From positions 82,237,735 through 82,301,734 of the forward strand of contig NC_051066.1 of assembly GCF_004664715.2 (NCBI RefSeq): a stretch of DNA of 64,000 bases, read 5' to 3'. How positions within the stretch are numbered: position 1 is the first letter of the stretch; each line of letters opens with the position of its first letter. The position numbers and the translations under genes are program-made. A model generated the notes under the pieces. That model ran no database searches and was not told the origin of the DNA. It saw only the letters and a program-made list of their open reading frames with translations. Positions 10,491-21,217 of the stretch are shown piece by piece. This DNA comes from Peromyscus leucopus. Taxonomy: Eukaryota; Chordata; Mammalia; Rodentia; Cricetidae.

Positions 10491-11871
10491 CTACTAACTT
10501 TCTGATGGACTAGGTTATATGTCTATGAAGGGACAAATGTATTTATAGGTGGTTTCAACTTTTATATGCTTCTGAGATGCAACTTTTATATGCATACACA
10601 CATGGAAGAACATCAGCTCTAGAGTTTAGCTACATTCTTCAAATAAATAAGGAAGAAATTTGATGGCTTGTGGCATAGCCACAACTATATCTAAAGGGAA
10701 ATAAAAGAGAGGCAGTTACTCATTCAGGAAAAAAAGAAACAAAAACAAACTGAAATATCAGCACTCAGTGTTGCTAAGAACGAAAGCTATTTTAATTTGT
10801 TCTTTTCTATTAGTAATAGCCTCATCATGATTAAATGAAGTACAATATGGATTAAAATAAATACAAATTCAACTAGAGCATTAAGATGACAACACTAATT
10901 TTTTATATAATAACTGTCTATTTCCATTAGTGACAGATAAACAACAAGTACATTATGTTTAATACAGAATAATTTCCTTGTCAATAAAGTATGCTTCAGG
11001 TGAAAAATGATTGGATATTTTCTCCAAGCTGAGTCATTTATTATAAACGAAATTTAGTTACCCTTCATCAGTCAGAGGGCAAGAAAATGACCATCTTAGA
11101 ATACTGTGCTGAATGTCATATTGATACTTATGTCAAATTTCAGTATTTCCTAGCTTTGATGAATAGGATGTAATTGATTATTATTCAACTTTGTAATCAT
11201 ATATATATATATAATATGAATTAGCCTCAATTCATCATATATATGATATATATATGTATACATATATATATGTGCATATACCTCTATAGACTGTGTATGT
11301 GTAAACACATATACACACACAATCTGTACAGGTCGCTGAAGACCTTCCCTCAACAGGATCTCAAGAGTAAAGAATTGTTCAGAACTTGACTTTTTAGTTT
11401 TATGTTTCAAGTGACAGACAAAATATACAGACACACCATAATGTAACAACAGAACTCCAACTCATGCATGTATTAATTAGCTAAGTAAAGCAACCTCTTA
11501 AGTACGTACAGAAGCCATCTCAGAAAGCCAGCCTATTATCTGCATGTCATATTTAAGGGAAATTAGACTACTGTCATTAGTAATGTGGCTTGATAGCCTA
11601 ACCATAAGACCTTTAATAAAAAGATATATGTGGTTAAGACTTCGTTAATTTGGGACAGTTTACCTAATCTCTGTTTCCAATTTAGGAAAAAATTAGTGAA
11701 AGATAAATGTGCATCACTAAGTCATGGTGGAGGAGGTCCCATTTCTGGTTGGCCTAGCTACAGCTTCCTCATGCCAACAGCCTCCAGAAGAAGAAACCTA
11801 AAGTCTTCCTTTACTCTACCAACACTCATGTGATGGTGGCAGATTCTTGCTATCACAAACTGAATACACAG
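10491..11871. other. anonymous DNA with AT tract and possible conserved block
   Basis: Free of recognisable rodent repeats. An AT dinucleotide tract with an imperfect hairpin lies at 11199-11281. The AT-rich single-copy block 10740-11160, with several TAAT cores, is a candidate non-coding element, on inference only. A 99-codon frame at 11150-11449 (minus) reads through the AT tract and is not credible. Confidence 0.4.
11199..11281. repeat. AT-rich tract with imperfect hairpin
   Basis: TA repeats surround ATGAATT (11217-11223) and AATTCAT (11230-11236), separated by 6 bases, so the two arms can pair as a short cruciform. Confidence 0.75.
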
Positions 11872-12373
11872 TGTAATGGGGATCTTAACAAGTCTTATTA
11901 ATAAAAACAAACCTGAAGCCAGGTATTAGGGTGAATGCTGGAAGATCAGAGAAGCAGAACAGGCCACAACCACCTCACCTTACCAAATCCTCAGCTGATT
12001 CTGTTTCCTCAGACTGGAAGCCTCTGTGTCCTTATCCAAATGGATCTCAGTTGAACTGCTTCTCGAAAGCCTGAAAGCTTAACCAGCTAAAAGCTTCTAG
12101 TTTCTAGTCTTCACGCCTTATATACCTTTCTGTTTTCTGCCATCACTCCCTGGGATTAAAGGCTCACTTTCTGGGATTAAAGGCGTGAGTCACCATGCTT
12201 GACTGTTTCCAGTGTGGCCTTGAACTCACAGAGATCCATGCCTCTAGAAGGCTAGGATTAAAGGTGTGAGTGCCACCATTTTCTAGCCTCTGTATCTAGT
12301 GGCTTTTCTGTTCTCTGACCCCAGATAAGTTTATTAGGGTGCACAATATTTTGGGGAACACAATATCACCACA
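11872..12373 (-). mobile_element. solo LTR, family LTR-b (copy 1)
   Basis: On the minus strand it starts TGTGGTGATATTGTGTTCC, carries B1-like modules, then TATATAAGGCGTG, and ends near CATTACA. Collinear with the plus-strand copies at 12588-12995 and 27466-27998. I find no clean 6-bp target duplication (ACACAG against ACAGTC). It lies head to head with copy 2, 214 bases away, which makes a long imperfect inverted repeat. Confidence 0.85.
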
Positions 12374-12587
12374 ACAGTCTTTACATTCTCTTATCTTGGT
12401 AGTGTTTTTTAATTAGATTTATTTATTTTTATTGTTTTGTTTATATGAATGTTTTGTTTACATATATGTACATGTACCACATGCATACCTGGTGCCCTCA
12501 GAGGTAAGAAGAAGGCATCAGATTAACTGAGACTAGAACTACATAGGGCTGTGATCTGACATGTAGGTACTGGGAATCAAACCCTGG

Positions 12588-12995
12588 TGTGGTATTGTAT
12601 TCCTCCAAATATTGTGCATGCTAATAAACTTATCTGGGGTCAGAGACAGAGCAACCACTATATTAAACATAAAGGATAGGCAGTAGTAGCACATGCCTTT
12701 AATCCTAGCATTCCAGAGGCAGAAATCCATGTGTTCAAGGATACAGACAGGCATGGTGACTTATCACGCCTTTAATCCCAGAAAGTGAGCCTTTAATCCC
12801 AGGGAGTGGTGGTAGAAAGCAGAAAGGTATATAAGGCGTGAGGACCAGAAATTAGAAGCTTTTGGTTGGTTAAGCTTTCAGGCTTTCGAGCAGCAGTTCA
12901 GCTGAGAGCCATTGGGATGAGGACACAGAAACATCCAGTGCGAGGAAACAAGACCAGCTGAGAAGTTGGCCAGACTCTTTAAGACTCATGCTACA
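12588..12995 (+). mobile_element. solo LTR, family LTR-b (copy 2)
   Basis: Starts TGTGGTATTGTATTCC and ends AAGACTCATGCTACA. It carries the B1-like modules and a TATATAAGG box at 12828-12836. Flanked by a perfect 6-bp duplication CCCTGG (12582-12587 and 12996-13001). At 408 bp it is shorter than copy 3, mainly because about 100 bases are missing near 12970, where the GTGAGGT...AATAAGAAC part should be. Inserted into a B3 SINE. Confidence 0.92.
12828..12836 (+). promoter_or_regulatory. TATA box of LTR-b copy 2
   Basis: TATATAAGG, in the same context as in copies 1 (minus, ccttatata) and 3. Its position about 240 bases into the LTR fits a U3/R core promoter. Activity is not shown. Confidence 0.45.
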
Positions 12996-13062
12996 CCCTG
13001 GTCCTCTGCAAAAGCAACAAGTGCTGTTATCCACTAAAACAACTCTCCAGACACCTGGTAGT

Positions 13063-13659
13063 TCCCCTCCTCCCAAGTATAAGACTTATTATTTGCAAAA
13101 AATAAAATGCCAGACAATATAAGGAACAAAAAAAAAAATTCACCATGGAGAGAAAACCGCCATCATTAAGTGAACATAATAGCAAATAATAGTTTCCAAT
13201 GAGACAGGTATAATGAAGGACTCATGGATAGATGTCCAGGAGCACATCCCTCTCTAAATGAATGGATTCTATTTATTTACTGCAACCATTAAAAATAAAC
13301 CAAATTGAAAATGCAAAGTTGAATATCCAATGACTATCCCCCCCCAACTTTTCTAAACTTAAGTAAAATTATTGTGAAACATGATATAGGCCAGATATGC
13401 TTCTGTATTCTGTATTCAGGTTGAAATTGTACTGAATACCTACCTACTAAGCTCTACTTAGAGCTTAGAGTTGCTTTAAGCATTATCCTATGCTTTGTTT
13501 TCTGTTGACTCTCAGAAAGGCAGGCATATTACATAGTAACCTTTGCTCTGTCTCTAATTCCATCATATTCTTATATTAATTGTTATATTGCCCATTCATC
13601 TTAACACATTTGATACTACTAATATTTCTACATAAACCTATCTGTGGCTGACAGTTGCT
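13063..13659. other. anonymous DNA
   Basis: AT-rich, no family recognised. It holds the first copy of a 51-bp duplication (13467-13517). Confidence 0.4.
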
Positions 13660-14118
13660 GTCTTAGTTAGGGTTACTGTTGCTAGGACCAAAAGTAACTT
13701 GGAGTGGGGAGGGTTTATTTGATTTACATATTCTGAATCACAATCCACTGAGGAAAACCAAAAGAGAAACTCAAAACTGCACAATAACCCAAAGGCAGGA
13801 GCTGATGCAGAGGCAATGGAGGAGTGCTGCTTACTGGATTGCTCCCCATGGTTTGCTCAGCCTGACTTCTTATAGAACCCAGAACTACCACCCCAGGGGT
13901 GTTTCCTTACACAATGTATTGGGCCCTTCCACATCAATCTTTAATTAAAAAAATGCCCAATGGGCATGCCTGCCTGTAACCAGATGTTATAGAGGCATTT
14001 TCTCAATGGAGGTTCTTTCTTCTCAGATGGCTATTGCTTGTGTCAAGCTGACATAAATCCAGCCAGCAGAATTGCTCTAAGCATTATCCTATGCTTTGTT
14101 TTCTGTTGACTCTCAGAA
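13467..14118 (+). repeat. 51-bp direct duplication, 601-bp spacing
   Basis: Bases 13467-13517 and 14068-14118 are the same 51-base segment (core TTAAG/CTAAG CATTATCCTATGC) with two differences. The second copy abuts the right end of the DNA-transposon-like repeat at 13660-14066. It is far too long to be a normal target-site duplication. Confidence 0.9.
13660..14066 (-). mobile_element. URR1-like repeat, antisense (name tentative)
   Basis: TGTCTTAGTTAGGGTTACTG at the left, GGCAGGAGCTGATGCAGAGG, GGAGTGCTGCTTACTGG, and TTGTGTCAAGCTGACATAAA at the right are the reverse of the landmarks seen at 6155-6535. Confidence 0.7.
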
Positions 14119-14656
14119 TAAGTCTTTACTTACCATGGCTCACATGTATATGTGAGTAGAACCATTGCTCACTACATTTTTCTATCTCTGAATTCTTTAT
14201 TTTGATTCAGTTCTTAGCTTGTTGTATTTGTTTAAAGATTTTTCAAGAAAAGTGAACATATATTGAATCCCTTGAGGTTTTTATTGTCTAAAAAAATCAT
14301 GACCTGTCCATTTTCACTTAAAAGTATAACTTGGCTTAAAAATCCTTGGGTCATATTTTATTTCTCTTTGGGCTTTATCAACATTGTTCTAATATAGTCA
14401 TTAGACAATTTCCATTCATTTTTGAATTGTCAGAACACAACACTTACTGTTGTGAAAGTTTTTTTATTTTTCCTGTTCAATGATTCTTTAGTACTTTTTA
14501 ATCTTGTGTTCTGTCATGATTAAAATGTCTTTCAGAACCTTTATTTATAAATTATGACTCAGCTAATACTCTTAGGTCACGGCTCTCAACATTTCTATCC
14601 ACTTGTTCTCTGTGACTTTGAATACTGACACAATCATGATATAATAATTCTTTTGG
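14119..14656. other. anonymous AT-rich DNA
   Basis: No recognised exon or rodent repeat; possibly very old LINE debris. Confidence 0.35.
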
Positions 14657-16731
14657 CGACATGTGGATGAATGGAATCGAATTGAAGACCCTGACATTAA
14701 TCCACACACCTATGAACATATGATTTTTGACAAAGAAGCCAAAACAGTACCATGGAAAAAAGAAAGCATCTTCAACAAATGGTGCTGGCATAACTGGATG
14801 TCAACATGCAGAAGATTGCAAATAGATCCATATCTGTCACCATGCACAAAACTCAAGTCCAAGTGGATCAAAGACCTCAACATAAATCCAGTTACACTGA
14901 ATTTGACAGAAGAGAAAGTAAGAAGTAGTCTGGAATGCACTGGCACAGGAGACCACTTCCTAAATACAACACCAGTAGCACAGACACTGAGAGCGACAAT
15001 TAATAAATGGGACCTCCTCAAACTGAGAATCTTTGGTAGAGCAAAGGACACAGTCAATAAGACAAAACAACAGTCTATAGAATGGGAAAAGATCTGCACC
15101 AACCCCACATCTGACAGAGGGCTGATCTCCAAAATATATAAAGAACTCAAAAAGCTAGACTTCAAAATACTGAACAATCCAATTTAAAAACGGGCTACAG
15201 AGCTTAACAGAGAATTCTCAATAGAAGAATCTCAAATAGCTGAAAGGCATTTAAGGAATTGCTCAACATCCTTAGTTATCAGGGAAATGCAAATCAAAAC
15301 AACTCTGAGATACCATCTTACACTGGTCAGAATGGCTAGGATCAAAAACACTGAAGACAACTTATGTTGGAGAGGATGTAGAGCAAGGGGAACACTCCTC
15401 TACTGTTGGTGGGAATGCACACTTGTACAGCCACTGTGGAAATCAGTATGGTGGTTTCTCAGAAAATTGGGAATAAGTCTTCCTCAATACCCAGTTATAC
15501 CACTCTTGGGCATATACCCAAGGAATGCTCAATCTTACCACAAGGACACATGCTCAGCTATGTTCATATCAGCATTATTCATAATAGCAAGAACCTGGAA
15601 ACAACCTAGATGTCCCTCAACTGAAGAATGGATAAAGAAAATGTGGCACATATACACAATGGAGTACTACTCAGCAGTAAAAAACAATGATATCATGAAA
15701 TTTGCAGGCAAATGGATGGAACTAGAAAATATCATCTTGAGTGAGGTAACCCAGACTCAGAAGGACAAGCATAATATGTACTTACTCATAAGTAGATACT
15801 AGAAGTGAGGGAAGGGAGAGAGGCTAGCTAACAGGGAAAGACCCTAGGAGGAACACATGGATGACCCTGCAAAGGAGAAATGGATAAGATCTACGTGAGT
15901 GGACTAGGTGTGTGTGTGGGGGTGGCAGAGGGTGAGGAGTGGGGGAGGAGAACATAGAGAAATGGGATGGTCAGCCTGGGACAGGGACAGAGTGGGAGGG
16001 CAGGGAGGAAGATACTATGATAGATGAGGACATCATGGGAATAGGAAGAGGCAGGGTTCTGGGGAGGCTCTCAGGAATCCACAATGATGACCCCACCTTG
16101 GTCTGCTGGCAATGGTCCAGATGGTGCCTGGACTGGTCTACTCTTGTGACCAGTCTAGCAAATAATCTAGCTGTCATGATAGAGCCTTTGTCCAGTGACT
16201 GATGGAGGCAGATGCAGAGATCCATGGCCAGGCACCAGGCTGAGCTTTGGGAAGCCAATTGATGAGAGAGAGGAGAGATTCTGCAGGCGAGGGATATCAA
16301 GATCATGATGGGAGGACATGCAGAGATGACTGACCACACTAGTGGAAGCCCATGAACTGTTGACTGGTGGCTGTGGAGCCCCCATGGGACTGGACTAGGC
16401 CCCCTGAATATGTAAAATAATTGTTTGGCTCAAACTATTTGGGGGCCACCCAGGTAGGGGGCTAGGGAGGTATCCTTGGTCTATGGGCAGGCTTCTGGGA
16501 ATCTGGTGCCTGCGGTGTGACACCTTTGTGCAGTGGGAAGGAGCTTGGACCTGCCTAGGCTCAGTGTGCTGGGCTCTGCTGACTCCCTATTGGAGACCTC
16601 GACTTGGGGGATGTGAGAATGTGGGGTGGCTTGGGAAAGAGAGTTGGGGAGGTGGGGGAGGTAGGAGGGAGGAATCTGTGGATGGTATGTGGAGTGAGTA
16701 GAAAATTTCTTAATAAAGAAAAAAATTTGAA
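14657..16731 (+). mobile_element. 5'-truncated L1 (C-terminal ORF2 plus 3' UTR)
   Basis: Begins inside ORF2 at TGGATGAATGGAATCGAATT and runs through the ORF2 stop at 15800-15802 into a G-rich rodent L1 3' UTR that ends TTCTTAATAAAGAAAAAAA. About 2.1 kb of a 6-7-kb element. I could not find a convincing target duplication. It is in the same orientation as the L1 fragments at 20507-21217 and 45792-47510, to which it is closely related. Confidence 0.95.
14663..15802 (+). pseudogene. L1 ORF2 C-terminal remnant, one internal stop
   Basis: A frame of 380 codons that encodes the region after the reverse transcriptase domain of L1 ORF2p, which in intact elements is the endonuclease/reverse transcriptase that drives retrotransposition. 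Recognisable blocks are DFKILNNPI before the break, [43 protein letters not shown] and a terminal HNMYLLISRY. A single in-frame TAA at 15185-15187 (where the family has Lys) splits it; the frame continues unshifted. The endonuclease, catalytic RT motifs and start are all missing, so it is not functional. Confidence 0.92.
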
Positions 16732-16990
16732 AAAAAATATTAAAAGGACACTAAAGTGTGAGAAGACATAACATGGTCATGAGTTAAATTCTTTAGGTCA
16801 TTTCAAAAATAAAAAAAAAATTCTGTTGGTCTCTGTTCATTGGTGCTTTCCTCCCTGCATTGTTGAAGACATTTTCCTTTAACTTCATAACATTAAATTT
16901 TTAATCAGATCTAGTTCAAATGAGCTTTGTCTTAGGTTTCTCTCAACACTCTAGAGCCCTTCTGTCTTTATTTCCAGTTCCCTGTTTCAG

Positions 16991-17035
<45 letters not shown>
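16732..17035. other. anonymous DNA ending in (TTA)n
   Basis: Unrecognised sequence followed by about 14 TTA units at 16991-17035. Confidence 0.6.
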
Positions 17036-17460
17036 TAGTTGTTTGAGAGCTTCATACATTTACTCAAAGAACATTCATCATTTTAATGTTCCATTCCTGT
17101 CTCTCAGCTCCACCTCTCCGGCCTTTACTGCAGGGAACCTCCACAAGTCTCCTTTTACTTCTGTGTCTTCTTTCTGTATGTGACCACTGACACTAAGTTT
17201 ATTGCTTGGGGTCATTTGCTGGAGCAAGGGCAGCTTCCTCAGTGGCTACACCACTGAAGAAAATGCCACTCATTCCTATAATAACCATTCATCATCAATA
17301 GTTTCTTATGGAGGAATAGGGCCTTATGTGTCCATCCATCACCTGTGATGAAATGCTACTTGGATTAGTCTGTGGGTCTTGTGTAGGGTTTTGTGTCTTA
17401 ACTTGGATCATATGGTTTGGACTACTTGGTAGATTCTCATCTCCAGTGACACAGAGTACA
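17036..17460 (-). mobile_element. L1 3' UTR, antisense
   Basis: TTTGAGAGCTTCATACATTT, TTGCTTGGGGTCATTTGCTG, GGAGCAAGGGCAGC, then GAGGAATAGGGCCTTATG and CCATCCATCACCTGTGATG match the antisense order of an older rodent L1 (Lx-type) 3' UTR. Diverged and fragmentary. Confidence 0.65.
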
Positions 17461-17590
17461 CACTATTAAATTTTCTTCGTGTATATTACTCACACAGTGT
17501 TTTCTACTTTGACCTCTTCTCCAGTTTTTTTTTGTATGATTACTTAAATGACTACTGATTAACTCAGTCTCTCTTCTTCAACAATAACTT

Positions 17591-17812
17591 ATGAAGGTTT
17601 ACTTATTTTCATTTTTTGTGTACATGTGAGTCCCTGTATGCCTGTCTGCATACCATGTATGTGCAGTGCTCAAGAAGGCTAGAAGAGGGGCTAGGATCTC
17701 CTGAAACTGAAATTATAGATGGTTGTGAGCCATCATGTGGGTGCTGGTAAGTGAACTGGGGTTCCCTGCAAGGGTAGTAAGTCCTCCTAAGCACTGAACA
17801 GTCTCTTTAGAT
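17591..17812 (-). mobile_element. B3 SINE, antisense
   Basis: TGTACATGTGAGTCCCTGTA, GGTTGTGAGCCATCATGTGG and GCACTGAACAGTCTCTTTAG in antisense B3 order. Confidence 0.8.
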
Positions 17813-18307
17813 CCTCTTACATCCAGCTTTCTTGCTGGGTATGATTTCTTTATTGGTTCTGGATTTTCCTTTTCAGTCACTTTCTGTCAGTCATCTAATC
17901 TACCTGATTTTATTTCTGCATGTGGTTTCTTGTTGTGTCCTATAGTTTGGTACATTCAAAGAGGACATTTTTCTTTTATTACTTTTATACTTTCTTCCAG
18001 ACTGGGTTTTTCATTTATGATCTGTTACAGTAGAACCCTCACACAGAAGATAAACCGTATTCCTTTCATTGATTAATGCTCACCATGGAATGTCCACCTA
18101 GATCACGTGTTTGCTCTGATATGACTTCAATTGCCTGTGACTATCAGTCTCTCTACTTCCGTATCTCCCATGCTCACCTGCAGAACTAATGCACCAACGG
18201 CATTTTCCCTTCCATTTTTTCCTCCTATCTCTTATTTTATTTTGTCTTAGCATGTAGGAAGAGATATAGAAAATAATCAACTCATCTGCCCTTTACATCG
18301 AAGCTTG
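17813..18307. other. anonymous DNA
   Basis: No repeat or coding signal recognised. Confidence 0.4.
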
Positions 18308-18620
18308 TTTAAAATCCTTCAGTGAATTCACTTAATTAAAATTTGTACCAAGCATAGGGCCCATTACAACTTGGTGGCATTTTCTTGTTCTAGCTCACCA
18401 TCAGGTGTCATTTTTACTCTGAACATTTTTCCTGAACAAAATTTCATGCATTATTTTATTTTTATGTTTTTTGTTTACATCTTCTCCTAGTAGAGGTATT
18501 TCTGAAAACCTCAAGATTGGGAGCACTTGCCTTCTCTCCCCAAGATGTCTCTCAAGGGACAATAGCAGTAGCCATCATTAGAATATGACCAGGCCACACT
18601 AACACATTGTACTTTAATCT
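18308..18620 (+). mobile_element. possible ancient L2-type LINE fragment
   Basis: AAAATCCTTCAGTGAATTCA near the start and TTTACATCTTCTCCTAGTAG...AAAACCTCAAGATTGGG near the end recall the L2 3' region (CTAGACTGTAAGCTCC...). Strongly diverged. Confidence 0.4.
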
Positions 18621-18770
18621 TTTGGGTTTCTGTTTTCCAAATTTACTAATATTTTCCAGTTTGGAACTTATCCATTTTTCATGATTCCCTCTTCACATTG
18701 TGCACATTTTTAAGGTAAGGAAAGGTAGACTATAGCCTTAGACATTAGGATTACTCACATGTAATGTAAG

Positions 18771-18960
18771 TATTATATTTATATAATATAATATATTATA
18801 TATATTATATATGCAAATTATTATTTATATTTATATATTATATTATATTATATTATATTATATTATATTATATTATATTATATTATATTATATTATATTA
18901 TATAAATATAATATATTATATATATACTTATGTTACATGTATATATAATATAAGAGAGAT
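18771..18960. repeat. AT-only tract with (TATTA)n
   Basis: Almost pure A/T for 190 bases. The core 18835-18903 is a run of about 13 TATTA pentamers, flanked on both sides by ATATAATATATTATATATA-type sequence that is nearly self-complementary. Confidence 0.95.
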
Positions 18961-19801
18961 AGGTTGATTATCTAAAGCAGGTAATAGTAAACTTTAAGGT
19001 GTAATGAGATGGCCTCTTGAGAAATGTAGAGGGTTTGAGAGCAGTTTGTAACTGTGTATGTGCTTCAAAAGCTGTCTGTAGGCCAGATACAGATATCAGT
19101 AATATGTTATTATATTTCAGATGAATTTAGGTGTTCCTTTATGGTGAGTATAATAGAAATCACTTAAGTGCATTACTGAATTTTGTATAGTTCTTTGTCA
19201 TAGGCAATGTTAAGAGACTGCAGACAAAATATGCCATGTCACTATGTAACCTTCAAAAAGTCTCCCAACTACTACTCCAGTACATACTGTGAAGTGAAAT
19301 GATAATAGCACTAGCCTCATGCAGGCACTAAGAAGCTTAAATGAAAGAATAATTTCCGAGTCTTTGGCCTGGTGCTTGATATCCTGTGAGCATTCAGTGT
19401 TAGCTCCTGCAGTGTGGATGCTACAGCAAAACGATCTAAGGATTATTTAGAAAGGGATATTTTCATTGTAATGTTGAGAAACACAACAGAGCAAAATAAG
19501 CTTCTTGAATCTTTGGCTATGATTTATCTGCTTTCATTAGGCTAAACTGTGTAAATCTTCTGGCTGGGAGAATGTATACTCCTATGCCCTGGGCTTCCCA
19601 GCTTACCTTCCAGAAGAAGCAGATGCTGACATGAGGTCTGGCTAAAGGAACTGCATTTGGAGGACTCTCAGGATCAACACTTGAGGAAGGAAGGAGAAAT
19701 TCTCAGGATTAGGGCTGGGGGATGCTGAGCCTGGAGACAGTTTCAGTGAAGGTCACAGATGGTATCCAAGTGGAGCCTGGAAATTATGATGGTCCAAAAT
19801 C
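18961..19801. other. anonymous DNA with weak MIR signal
   Basis: No exon recognised. Bases 19290-19410 (GATAATAGCACTAGCCTCAT, GGCCTGGTGCTTGATATCC) resemble the 3' half of MIR with low certainty. Confidence 0.35.
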
Positions 19802-20156
19802 TTTTTTTTTTTTTTTGTTCAGTGTGTGTGTGTGTGTGTGTGTATGTGTGTGTGTGTGTGCGTGCGCGCGCGCATGCATTCATGTAGGTTAGAGTACACT
19901 GTTGGGTGCCATGTTCAGAAACACAGTCTACCTCCTTTTGTGACACATTCTCTCATTGGCCTGGAGCTCACCAATTATGCTAGAATAATTCATTGGCTAA
20001 TAAGAGCCAGCGACCTTCCTGTCTCTGCCTCCCCAGCAGTGATGTTAATAGCATGTCACTTTCCCTTGCTTTTAAAATGAAACCTCTGGGGATGGAACTC
20101 AGATCCTCATATTTTAATACAAAGGCCTTATTAATTGGCTCTTTCTCCAGCTCTGC
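19802..20156 (-). mobile_element. B4-type SINE, antisense, with T run and (TG)n
   Basis: After a T run (19802-19816) and an alternating purine-pyrimidine tract (19822-19878), landmarks are GTTAGAGTACACTGTTGGG, TCTCATTGGCCTGGAGCTCACC, CCTGTCTCTGCCTCCCCAGC, GGGGATGGAACTCAGATCC and GGCTCTTTCTCCAGCTCTG, the antisense B4 order (B1-derived part then ID-derived part). Confidence 0.8.
19822..19878. repeat. alternating TG/CG tract (Z-DNA candidate)
   Basis: 57 bases of alternating purine and pyrimidine, (TG)n passing into GCGTGCGCGCGCGCATGCAT. Confidence 0.9.
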
Positions 20157-20506
20157 TCTAAAAATTTGAAAAGGAGAGTTAAATATTTCAGGCTAGAGAG
20201 ATGGCTCATCTTTTAAAGGCTAGGCTCACAACAACAACAACAACAACAACAACAATCCCAAATATTTCTACCCCTGCATTTCTCGTCATGTTCTGCAGGC
20301 TGTCTGTAAGATAACAGGTACAGCTTGCAGGGACTGAGCACAGAGGGCTTGCAGCTGGCTGACCATCCATGTCAGGAACGCCCAGGTATGCACAACACAA
20401 TCTGCCACATGAGCTGTAGATTGTTCATTAAGTGTCATATGGCACTTACTCAAAACAGATCTGAAATACCTTCCAAGTAAAGCCTAGAGGCAGTTTACTA
20501 GCTGCA
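20157..20506. other. SINE start fragment, (CAA)n and anonymous DNA
   Basis: GGCTAGAGAGATGGCTCATC at 20191-20210 is the first part of a B2-type SINE, cut short by (CAA)n at 20227-20255. The rest is unrecognised. Confidence 0.5.
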
Positions 20507-21217
20507 TAAATAAATTGTGGCACATATATACAATGGAATACTACTCAGCAGAGAAAAACAATGACATCATGAGGTTTGCAGGCAAATGGATGGATCTAGA
20601 AAAAGTCATCCTGAGTGACGTAACCCAGACTTAGAAAGACAAATATGGTATGTACTCACTCATAGGAGGATACTAGATGTGGAACAAGAATGACTGGACT
20701 GCTACTCACATCACCAGTGAGGCTACCTGGAAAACAGGACCCCAAGAAAGACACGAGGATCACCCAATGATGGAGAAATGGCTGAGATCTACATGAACAA
20801 CCTGGACATGAGTGGGAGCAATGAAGGGCGAGGGTCGAGGGAAAGAGAGCAGGAGATCCCAGCTGCATCAAGAACAGAGAGGGAGAACAAGGTATAGGAG
20901 ACCATCGTAAATGAAGACCACATGAGAAAAGGAAGAAACAAAGTGCTAAAGAGGCCCACAGAAATCCACAAAGATACCCCCACAAAAGACTGCTGGCAAT
21001 GGCTGAGAGACAGCCGGGACTGACCTACTCTGGTGATGGTGATGGCTAAACACCCTAATAGTTGTGCCAGAAACCCCATCCATGGACTGAGGCATCTGGT
21101 TGCAGACATCCACGGCTAGGCCCTGGGTGGAGCGCCGGGAGTCTAATTAGCGAGAAAGAGGAGGGTTTATATGAGCGAGAATTGTTGAAACCAAGGTTGA
21201 ATAAAGCACAGGGACAA
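20507..21217 (+). mobile_element. 5'-truncated L1 (ORF2 end plus 3' UTR)
   Basis: Starts at ORF2 codons encoding the YTMEYYSA block (ACAATGGAATACTACTCAGC) and continues into a 3' UTR that ends CACAGGGACAAATTG. The ORF2 frame is broken by a stop in CCCAGACTTAGAAAG. The 3' UTR differs in its last part from the copy at 14657-16731, so it is a different subfamily. No poly-A is clear. Confidence 0.85.

Larger units (their letters stand above)
12404..13053 (-). mobile_element. B3 SINE, antisense, split by an LTR
   Basis: The left part 12404-12587 (ACATGCATACCTGGTGCCC, GAAGGCATCAGATTAAC) and right part 12996-13053 (GGTCCTCTGCAAAAGCAACA, AACTCTCCAG) join into one antisense B3/B2 once the LTR at 12588-12995 is removed. 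Possible flanking duplication CTTGGTAGT (12395-12403) and CCTGGTAGT (13054-13062), 8 of 9 identical. Confidence 0.85.

Noticed and set aside
11866..12379. Target duplication for LTR-b copy 1
   Set aside because: ACACAG and ACAGTC share only a shifted ACAG; not good enough. Copy 4 (GCATGA against GGATAT) also fails.
14640..16760. Target duplication for the 14.7 kb L1
   Set aside because: No matching flank of 7 bases or more was found near the truncation point and the A-rich tail.
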